Below, piece by piece: positions 1 through 5,446 of a stretch of 6,924 nt of DNA. Position 1 is the first letter of the stretch. Each line of letters starts with the position of its first letter. The position numbers were made by a program, and so were the translations under genes. Under the pieces are notes generated by a model. It searched no databases. It was not told the DNA's origin and saw only the letters and a list, made by a program, of their open reading frames with translations. Source of the stretch: Desulfobacterales bacterium (GTDB taxonomy: Bacteria > Desulfobacterota > Desulfobacteria > Desulfobacterales > Desulfobacteraceae); contig JAKSBB010000077.1 in the NCBI GenBank assembly GCA_022361315.1, forward strand, positions 1-6,924, written 5' to 3'.

Positions 1-1
1 A

Positions 2-751
2 ATTGCCGAGGAAGGCAACTGCCTGGACGCCGAGGATCTCAAATGGGCCATCAACCCCTATGACGAATTTGCCCTGGAAGAGGCACTGCTGATCAAAGAA
101 GACCGGGATGACGTCACCGTCACCGTGGTTACCGTCGGTCCCGACCGGGTTGCTGAAGCCATCCGGGTGGCCTACGCCATGGGCGTTGACAACGCCATCC
201 ACATCAACGACGAATATGATGACGAGGAGTTCGCTGCCGTTGACGCATGGACCACCTCCAAGATCATTGCAAAGGTTCTTGAAGAAACCCCCTACGATCT
301 CATCATCGCCGGTAACCGCGGTGTGGACGACGATAACTACCAGGTACCCGCCTTTGTCTCCGGCATGCTGGACATCCCCATGATCTCTCTGGTGAACAGC
401 CAGAAGCTCGAAGGCAGCGAGATCGTCTGCGAACAGGCCATTGACGGCGGCACCGCCACCGTTAAAGCGTCTCTTCCCGCCATGATCACCGCCAACAAGG
501 GACTGAACGAACCCCGTTACCCCGCCTTCAGGGCCATCATGAAGGCCAAGAAAAAAGCGGTGGATGAACGTGAACTGGAAGAGATCGGACTGGATGGGGA
601 AGCCCTTGGCACCGCCGGTGCCAAAGTAAAAATCCGCTCCCTGGAATTTCCGCCGGAACGGGCCGAAGGCATGCACATCGAAGGGGCGTCCCCCGTGGAG
701 AAGGCCAAGGAACTGGTCCGTCTGCTCAGGGAAGAAGCCAACGTTATTTAG
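2..751 (+). CDS. etfB: Electron transfer flavoprotein, beta subunit (5' partial)
   Basis: This is the small subunit of the ETF heterodimer, a soluble carrier that takes electrons from flavin dehydrogenases such as acyl-CoA dehydrogenases. The reading frame is open from the first bases to TAG at 749-751 and gives 249 visible residues. About 25 N-terminal residues (the usual start with the KQVPD-type motif) lie outside the window. Visible landmarks are INPYDEFALEEAL near residues 17-29, the nucleotide-binding stretch AGNRGVDDD at about 103-111, the beta-subunit signature region CEQAIDGG at about 143-150, LNEPRYP at about 168-174 and KAKKK at about 181-185, which is the docking-loop area. The signature differs from most family members: the usual Arg/Lys is Gln, and the loop after DDD reads QVP where QxG is common. 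Whether the bound nucleotide is AMP (classical) or a second FAD (bifurcating type) cannot be decided by eye. It is followed by etfA in the same operon. The family call is very secure. Confidence 0.95.
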   Translation: MAEEGNCLDAEDLKWAINPYDEFALEEALLIKEDRDDVTVTVVTVGPDRVAEAIRVAYAMGVDNAIHINDEYDDEEFAAVDAWTTSKIIAKVLEETPYDLIIAGNRGVDDDNYQVPAFVSGMLDIPMISLVNSQKLEGSEIVCEQAIDGGTATVKASLPAMITANKGLNEPRYPAFRAIMKAKKKAVDERELEEIGLDGEALGTAGAKVKIRSLEFPPERAEGMHIEGASPVEKAKELVRLLREEANVI

Positions 752-774
752 CGCTGAAAAAGGAGAATATACCC

Positions 775-1734
775 ATGGCAAAAGAAGTATTAATCATTAC
801 CGAACTCTGGAACGGCAGTTTCCGGAAAATCTCCCTGGAAGCGCTGAGCGAAGGCAAACGTCTGGCAACCGAACTGGGTGCCCCCCTCACTGCAGTGGTT
901 CTGGGCACATCTGTTGAAGATCAGGCCAAAACCCTGGCCGCCTATGGTGCGGACACCGTCATCATGGCAGACGACGCAGGCCTTACCACTTTCCGGGCAT
1001 GTGAATACACCAACGTGGTTGCCGGTATCATCGGTGATCGCGCCCCCGGCATCGTTCTCTTCGGCGGCACCCGCCAGGGCCGTGAACTGTCCGCCCGCGT
1101 GGCGGCCAAACTGGACGCCGGCCTGGCCGTAGAATGCGCCGGGTTCACCCTGGAAGATGAACGTCTCGTGGCCACACGCTCCATGTACGGCGGCAAGGTT
1201 ATTGCCACCGTGGACATTGACGGTGATATCCAGATGGCATCCATCCGCCCCAACGTGTTCGAAGTTGCAGAAGCGGCCGGTGAAGGCAAGCTGGAAAGCC
1301 TCTCCGTGGACCTGGGCGAATCCAACGTCACCGTACTTGAAGAGAAAATCGAAGTCTCCACCAAGGCCGAACTCACCGAAGCCGACTACATTGTTTCCGG
1401 CGGCCGCGGTATGGAAGGCGAAGACTTCTCCGTTCTGGAAGAGCTGGCAGCCGCCCTGGGCGGTGCTGTGGGCGCGTCCAGAAATGCGGTTGATCTGGGC
1501 TGGCGTCCCCAGTCAGATCAGGTGGGCCAGACCGGCAAGGTGGTTGCCCCCAAACTCTACATTGCCTGCGGCATCTCCGGTGCCATGCAGCATGTGGCCG
1601 GCATGTCCACTTCAGACGTCATCGTCGGCATCAACAATGATCCCGATGCCCTGATCTTCCGGGTGTCTGATTACTGCATCGTGGACGACCTCTTTGAGGT
1701 GGTTCCGGCCATCACCGAAGCACTTAAGGCCTAA
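775..1734 (+). CDS. etfA: Electron transfer flavoprotein, alpha subunit
   Basis: This is the large, FAD-binding subunit of ETF and partner of the upstream beta subunit. It has 319 residues, a normal length for the family. The ATG at 775 follows a clear AGGAG at 761-765 and lies 23 bases after the etfB stop, so the two are almost certainly cotranscribed. The N-terminal domain (residues 1 to about 195) has the usual alpha/beta pattern, with FGGTRQGRELSARVA at about 96-110. The C-terminal FAD domain is intact: SGGRGM at 208-213, GASRNAVDLGW at 233-243, QVGQTGKVVAPKLYIA at 249-264, the GISGAMQH loop at 266-273 and INNDPDALIF at 286-295, which normally reads INxDPxAPIF. These segments wrap the FAD in known ETF structures. 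The physiological donor and acceptor are not encoded in the window. In an anaerobic sulfate reducer, fatty-acid or aromatic acyl-CoA oxidation would be the usual context, but that is inference. Confidence 0.97.
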   Translation: MAKEVLIITELWNGSFRKISLEALSEGKRLATELGAPLTAVVLGTSVEDQAKTLAAYGADTVIMADDAGLTTFRACEYTNVVAGIIGDRAPGIVLFGGTRQGRELSARVAAKLDAGLAVECAGFTLEDERLVATRSMYGGKVIATVDIDGDIQMASIRPNVFEVAEAAGEGKLESLSVDLGESNVTVLEEKIEVSTKAELTEADYIVSGGRGMEGEDFSVLEELAAALGGAVGASRNAVDLGWRPQSDQVGQTGKVVAPKLYIACGISGAMQHVAGMSTSDVIVGINNDPDALIFRVSDYCIVDDLFEVVPAITEALKA

Positions 1735-1752
1735 GCAGACCCAATAGACGAC

Positions 1753-1806
1753 TTTTCCCCCGGCGCTGATCCCAAAGCAATAGAAACCAGCCGGGGGAAA
1801 AATTTT
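1753..1806 (+). terminator. Rho-independent-type terminator after etfA
   Basis: A perfect 12-base inverted repeat (TTTTCCCCCGGC at 1753-1764 and GCCGGGGGAAAA at 1790-1801) is followed by AATTTTAT. It starts 18 bases after the etfA stop, so it is well placed to end the etf transcript. The 25-base loop is longer than usual and the T-run is only four bases, so efficiency is uncertain. Confidence 0.7.
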
Positions 1807-1808
1807 AT

Positions 1809-1833
1809 GCCGGGGCGGTTCTCACGCCCCGGC
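1809..1833 (+). other. Second GC-rich hairpin directly after the terminator
   Basis: GCCGGGGCG (1809-1817) and CGCCCCGGC (1825-1833) pair perfectly around a 7-base loop. No T-run follows on the + strand. On the - strand the hairpin is followed by ATAAAATTTTT, so it could stop antisense transcription. It could also act as a 3'-end stabiliser or as a backup terminator. Its role is not settled by the sequence. Confidence 0.5.
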
Positions 1834-1845
1834 CCCTCCCGCCAT

Positions 1846-1863
1846 AGTGTAACACTTTACACT
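1846..1863. promoter_or_regulatory. Palindrome AGTGTAA-N4-TTACACT, possible activator or repressor site
   Basis: AGTGTAA (1846-1852), CACT, then TTACACT (1857-1863) form a perfect 7+7 inverted repeat with an 18-base footprint, the typical geometry of a site for a dimeric helix-turn-helix protein. It sits roughly 150 bases upstream of the predicted sigma-54 transcription start, a range used by enhancer-binding activators. It is therefore a candidate upstream activating site for the regulator encoded at 5447, but nothing in the sequence proves which protein binds. Confidence 0.4.
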
Positions 1864-1908
1864 TCCACACTTTACATTTCCGTCATTTCAGTTACACATT
1901 TACAATCC
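1852..1908. repeat. Array of TTACA elements with a 15-base tandem duplication
   Basis: Two adjacent 15-base units, ACACTTTACACTTCC (1852-1866) and ACACTTTACATTTCC (1867-1881), differ at one position. A looser third copy with inserted bases, ACACATTTACAATCC, lies at 1894-1908. TTACA begins at 1857, 1872, 1892 and 1900. The block is AT-richer than its surroundings and overlaps the palindrome at 1846-1863, so it may be a multi-site operator. Confidence 0.5.
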
Positions 1909-1982
1909 CGTTACGCTGGGGTACCATATCCGTAACCCGGGGTAGCCCCTACTTATTGGCATATCCGGCCATCCCCCGGCCA

Positions 1983-1998
1983 TGGCACAAATCTTGAT
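1983..1998 (+). promoter_or_regulatory. Candidate sigma-54 (-24/-12) promoter
   Basis: TGGCAC at 1983-1988, five bases, then TTGAT at 1994-1998 matches the sigma-54 consensus TGGCAC-N5-TTGCW except that the -12 GC is GA. The GG-to-GA spacing is the required ten bases. Transcription would begin near 2008-2010, about 100 bases before the binding-protein gene. The same operon encodes a sigma-54 activator with an intact GAFTGA loop, which makes this match more credible than an isolated one. Confidence 0.55.
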
Positions 1999-2004
1999 CT
2001 TTTC

Positions 2005-2034
2005 GATTCCTCGGAATCCGCATATACGATTCCG
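2005..2034. repeat. Alternating GATTCC/GGAATC inverted repeats near the predicted start site
   Basis: GATTCC (2005-2010) and GGAATC (2013-2018) form a near-continuous palindrome, and CGGAATC (2012-2018) can pair instead with GATTCCG (2028-2034) over a 9-base loop. The middle element can thus pair with either neighbour. The block overlaps or directly follows the predicted transcription start, so it could be an operator or a small structure at the 5' end of the message. Confidence 0.35.
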
Positions 2035-2111
2035 GACTGCAGGCCGGATGGCCGGTCTGCCAGAACAAAACACCGGCACCAGAAAGCGCAGCCCCCCAAA
2101 AAGGAGAACGT

Positions 2112-3206
2112 ATGGAAAAGACCTCCCCTCCGACTGCCCGCAGGATATTCGTCATCGCTCTGCTGCTGTTGTCTGTGGTGCTGGGCTTCCACTTTGCATA
2201 CATTAGCACCCGGGATGTCTCCATCCGGCTCCATGACGACCAGATCGACATCCAGCGGCTCTCCAACGCCATTGCCCGGTTTATTCTGGAAGAAGGATAC
2301 GGCTACAGGGTGATCATGGTGGAAAGCACGATCAAGGAAGTTCACGAGCGTCTCACAGCCGGGGACATTGACGTCACCCTGGAAATGTGGAAGGACAACA
2401 ATCTTGCCTGGTACGACCTGGTGAGTGAAAAGGGGGAGGTGGTGGACCTGGGCCCCATTTACTCCGGTGGACGACAGTATTGGATTATTCCCCGATGGTA
2501 CGCCAGGGAAAAAAATATCACCGATGTATTCCAGATGAAACAGCACTGGCGCGACTTTGCCAATCCCGAAGATCCTTCCAAAGGTATCTTTTTCAATTGT
2601 ATTTTCGGCTGGAGTTGCCAGGACATCAACCGGGTCAAGCTGGCCGCCTATGGTCTGGACCGCTATTTCAACATGGTATCTCCCGCGTCCCCCGAGGCCC
2701 TGGAAGCCATCTATGAAAATGCAAGAGACAGGCAACTGCCCGTATTCGGATATTACTGGGAGCCCAACGCCCTGACCGCAAGCCGAGACTGGGTGGCCCT
2801 GGAAGAGCCGCCCCATTCGCAGGAAGTCTGGGAATCCATCATCCAGGCGGCCACGGATCCCAATGCACCACTACCGGAAACCGCCTGTGCGTTCCAGGAA
2901 ATCGGAGTGCATAAAATGGCCAACCGGAAGCTACTGGAGAAGGCACCGGATGCGGCCCGCATGCTGGAGGTGATGCAGATTGAAACCCGGGTGTTCAACG
3001 AGATTCTTTTCACGGATACCCGCAAAGGGTTATCTTCCGAGGACTTTCACCAAATGGCCCTGCGGTTTTTTCACAATTATCCCGACCTCTGGGAAACCTG
3101 GGTAACGGATACGGCGGTCAAACGAATCAGAAAAGCCCTGAATGTAAATCAGGCTGAAGGCCGGGCTAAAAACCGGGCTGAAAGCCGGGACACTGGTGGT
3201 GACTAA
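2112..3206 (+). CDS. Membrane-anchored OpuAC/ProX-type (glycine betaine family) binding protein
   Basis: This is a 364-residue periplasmic binding protein of the OpuAC family, which binds glycine betaine, choline, proline betaine or related compounds. AAGGAGA at 2101-2107 fixes the ATG at 2112. Residues 12-31 form a hydrophobic segment after Arg-Arg. There is no lipobox cysteine and no clear AxA cleavage site, so the protein is probably tethered to the membrane. Family features include AGDIDVTLEMW (83-93), YWIIP (123-127), GWSCQDIN (166-173), FGYYWEPNAL (212-221), LEEPP (230-234), ACAFQEIGVHKMA (258-270) and WETWV (327-331). Several Trp residues (93, 124, 167, 216) could supply the aromatic cage used for quaternary amines. 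Cys169 and Cys259 might form a disulfide. No permease or ATPase gene is near; a histidine kinase follows at once. I infer a ligand-sensing role rather than transport. The exact ligand is unknown. Confidence 0.85.
   Translation: MEKTSPPTARRIFVIALLLLSVVLGFHFAYISTRDVSIRLHDDQIDIQRLSNAIARFILEEGYGYRVIMVESTIKEVHERLTAGDIDVTLEMWKDNNLAWYDLVSEKGEVVDLGPIYSGGRQYWIIPRWYAREKNITDVFQMKQHWRDFANPEDPSKGIFFNCIFGWSCQDINRVKLAAYGLDRYFNMVSPASPEALEAIYENARDRQLPVFGYYWEPNALTASRDWVALEEPPHSQEVWESIIQAATDPNAPLPETACAFQEIGVHKMANRKLLEKAPDAARMLEVMQIETRVFNEILFTDTRKGLSSEDFHQMALRFFHNYPDLWETWVTDTAVKRIRKALNVNQAEGRAKNRAESRDTGGD
3151..3186 (+). repeat. Three 12-base tandem repeats at the 3' end of the binding-protein gene
   Basis: AGGCTGAAGGCC, GGGCTAAAAACC and GGGCTGAAAGCC follow one another without gaps and encode four-residue repeats of the form (Q/R)A(E/K)X in the last 20 residues of the binding protein. 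The unit keeps the reading frame. It looks like a recent local expansion of a charged, probably disordered C-terminal tail. Confidence 0.6.
3195..3202 (+). promoter_or_regulatory. Ribosome binding site that decides the kinase start
   Basis: GGTGGTGA differs from the strong site GGAGGTGA at one base and ends five bases before GTG 3208. It lies inside the last codons of the binding-protein gene, so translation of the two genes is likely coupled. The upstream GTG codons at 3196 and 3199 fall within the site itself and have no comparable sequence before them. Confidence 0.5.
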
Positions 3207-3207
3207 C

Positions 3208-5412
3208 GTGGGCCCTTTTCTAAAACGCATCCATACCAAAATAATCTTCGGTGCCCTGATTCCCGTCCTGCTGGTTATGGGAGTCATCACCCTGCTTGCC
3301 CTGGTCACCATTGAAAACACCGCCCTGGAGGTGGTCATCAAGCGGGATGCGGAACTGGCCGAGATTGCCGCCAACCGCCTTTCTGAAAACCTGCAGAAAT
3401 ACCCCCGGCTTCTCCGGGAGCTGGCGGAAAAGGCCGAGGCGAATAACACCCTGTTTACCACCGATGCAGGAGCGGTCCGCACCCGGAACTGGCTCCACAT
3501 CTTTGACGGAGGAATCTTCATCTATGACCGTGAGGGGCACGTCACCTGGTCCTATCCTGAAGACAGCCGGGAGGCACACCCCACCTTTCCGGACCCGGAC
3601 GGATTTTCAGTCATCAAAAACCGGCTTCGCCCCTTCTTTTCCAACATCATCACATCGGGTGAATCAGACCGGCGCATCATTGTGATCGGTGTCCCCATTG
3701 TGGATAAAAGCGGGGAGTGCAGCGGTGTTGTGGCAGGAATCTCGTCTGTGAACACATCCGCCCTCGGTGCCACATACACCCGGGTACTGGAATACAAATC
3801 CGGTCAGAGATCCTATGCTTACCTGGTGGACGGCCACGGCCGCGCCCTGTACCACAGACACTCCTCCCTTATCGGCTCCGATATGACGGACCGTGCGCCG
3901 GTGGAAAGGGTGCTGACTGGAGAGACCGGTGCCATGGTCACGGAAAATCCCTCCGGAGAACGGGTCATTTCCGGTTTTGCCCCGGTGCCGGGGACGGACT
4001 GGGGTATCGTCACCCAGGGTAACTGGAGCATGATCAAGGACCTGATCCGGTTTTACACCCGGCTTTTTCTCATTATCCTCTGGGCCGGCGGTACCCTGTC
4101 GGGCCTGCTCATTTTCTTCCTGATCCAGCGGCTTATGCGTCCGGTGCGGGAACTGACCAGGGGGGCCGAGGAGATTGCCAACGGAAAATTCATAGAAATC
4201 CCCGTGACCCCAACCGGAGATGAGATTGAGCTGCTCACCCGGCAGTTCAACTCCATGGCCAGAACCACCAATGCCTCATTCACCAACCTCAACCGAAGAT
4301 TGCAGGACCTGGAAAAGGCAAGACTGGCACTGGCCCGAAGTGAAGAAAAAATATCGGGCATCATCAATGCCGTGAACGATGCCATGCTGATGGTGGACGA
4401 CACAGACATGGTTCGCTGGGTCAATGACAAAGGCCGGACGCTGTTTGGTGCCAAGGCCGAGGAAAGCCCCTACTATGAAGTGCTTTACCATCAGGCGGTA
4501 CCCCCTGAGGACTGCATCATCCGCGACTGTTTTAACACGGGGGCGGAAAACGATACGGAGCTGAAAATCCTGAACAACGGCAGGTTCCAGGATTTCTGGT
4601 GCACCTGCTCCGTTGTCCAGCGGCACAGGGACGGCCGGGTGGCCCGGGTGGTGGTGGTCTGCCGGAATCTCACCGAAAAAAAACGGCTCCGGCAAGAGGT
4701 ACTCCGGAATGCCCAACTTGCAGCCCTGGGGGAACTTGCCGCCGGTATTGCCCATGAAATCAACAATCCCATCAACGGCATCATCAACTATGCCCAGATC
4801 ATTGAAGATTTGAGTGAAGGGGAAGCGGAAGGCCCCCACGCCGAGCTGCCCCAGCGCATTAAGAAGGAAGGGGAGCGGATCGCCATAATCGTCAGCAAAT
4901 TGCTCTCCTTTGCCCGGGCCGGGGCTGAAAGGAAGGAACCCCTGATCATCCGGGAAACGGTTGAAGATGTACTGGATCTCACCGCAGCCATGCTCAAAAA
5001 GGAGCATATCGTTATTGAGATGGACATCCCGGATACCCTGCCGGCGGCCAGGGCGGTGGTTCACCAGATCAGGCAGATCTTCCTGAACATCGTTTCCAAT
5101 GCCAGATATGCCCTGAACGAAAAATACCCGGGAGAAGACCCGGATAAAAAACTGATCATTTCCTGTACCCCGGCAGAAGGGGGAACCATGGTGAGAACGG
5201 TTTTCCGGGACCATGGTACAGGCATCCCGAAAAAACTGATGGAAAAAATCTGTAACCCGTTTTTCAGTACCAAACCGGCAGACCAGGGCACGGGCCTCGG
5301 GCTGTCCATCAGTTACGGTATTATTGAAGAACATGACGGTGAACTGGATATTCAAAGCGTTCACGGTTTCTGGACCGAAGTGACGGTGGACCTGCCCGTA
5401 TGGCGGACCTGA
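3208..5412 (+). CDS. Sensor histidine kinase: Cache-like, HAMP, PAS, HisKA, HATPase
   Basis: This inner-membrane sensor kinase has 734 residues when started at GTG 3208; GTG 3196 would add four. The order of parts is a transmembrane helix at about 12-35, a periplasmic region of about 245 residues resembling a double Cache domain (YDREGHV, IIVIGVPIVDKSGECSGVVAG, YLVDGHGRALYH), a second helix at 283-307, HAMP at about 304-357, PAS at 378-491, HisKA with the phosphoacceptor His516 in AGIAHEINNPINGI, and an ATPase domain with N-box Asn627, DHGTG at 668-672, NPFFSTK at 683-689 and GTGLGL at 694-699. All catalytic motifs are intact and no receiver domain is attached, so phosphate should pass directly to the regulator encoded 34 bases downstream. 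The gene begins one base after the binding-protein stop, which suggests the two work together. The PAS domain has four cysteines (436, 441, 465, 467), a possible redox or metal site. The ligand is unknown. Confidence 0.92.
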   Translation: MGPFLKRIHTKIIFGALIPVLLVMGVITLLALVTIENTALEVVIKRDAELAEIAANRLSENLQKYPRLLRELAEKAEANNTLFTTDAGAVRTRNWLHIFDGGIFIYDREGHVTWSYPEDSREAHPTFPDPDGFSVIKNRLRPFFSNIITSGESDRRIIVIGVPIVDKSGECSGVVAGISSVNTSALGATYTRVLEYKSGQRSYAYLVDGHGRALYHRHSSLIGSDMTDRAPVERVLTGETGAMVTENPSGERVISGFAPVPGTDWGIVTQGNWSMIKDLIRFYTRLFLIILWAGGTLSGLLIFFLIQRLMRPVRELTRGAEEIANGKFIEIPVTPTGDEIELLTRQFNSMARTTNASFTNLNRRLQDLEKARLALARSEEKISGIINAVNDAMLMVDDTDMVRWVNDKGRTLFGAKAEESPYYEVLYHQAVPPEDCIIRDCFNTGAENDTELKILNNGRFQDFWCTCSVVQRHRDGRVARVVVVCRNLTEKKRLRQEVLRNAQLAALGELAAGIAHEINNPINGIINYAQIIEDLSEGEAEGPHAELPQRIKKEGERIAIIVSKLLSFARAGAERKEPLIIRETVEDVLDLTAAMLKKEHIVIEMDIPDTLPAARAVVHQIRQIFLNIVSNARYALNEKYPGEDPDKKLIISCTPAEGGTMVRTVFRDHGTGIPKKLMEKICNPFFSTKPADQGTGLGLSISYGIIEEHDGELDIQSVHGFWTEVTVDLPVWRT

Positions 5413-5446
5413 AACACAACGGCCCTAACCCATAAGGAAAAAAACA

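Larger units (their letters stand above)
1965..2055. repeat. Three copies of CCGGCCAT around the promoter
   Basis: CCGGCCAT occurs at 1965-1972 and 1976-1983 as a direct repeat spaced 11 bases apart, about one helical turn. The second copy touches the -24 element. A third, inverted copy (ATGGCCGG) lies at 2048-2055. The outer copies extend to a 10-base inverted repeat (CCGGCCATCC at 1965-1974 against GGATGGCCGG at 2046-2055) that brackets the promoter. Protein binding is possible. Chance in GC-rich DNA is not excluded. Confidence 0.4.

Noticed and set aside
1999..2111. Possible riboswitch in the leader before the binding-protein gene
   Set aside because: The small inverted repeats do not match a riboswitch fold I recognise, and there is no terminator or sequestered ribosome binding site after them.
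1982..2206. Short + strand frame of 74 codons before the binding-protein gene, considered as a leader peptide
   Set aside because: Its ATG overlaps the -24 element, it has no ribosome binding site, it would start upstream of the predicted transcript and it overlaps the binding-protein start in another frame.
1953..2816. Open frame of 287 codons on the - strand over the intergenic region and binding-protein gene
   Set aside because: Most of it lies antisense to a gene with clear family motifs, its translation shows no recognisable domain, and long antisense frames are expected in GC-rich coding DNA.
4326..4341. TGGCAC inside the kinase gene, considered as a second sigma-54 promoter
   Set aside because: No TTGC-like element follows at the right spacing, and it lies in well-conserved coding sequence.
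4276..5364. Open frame of 362 codons on the - strand inside the kinase gene
   Set aside because: It is wholly antisense to the PAS, HisKA and ATPase domains, and its translation has no known motif or convincing start signal; it is a composition shadow.
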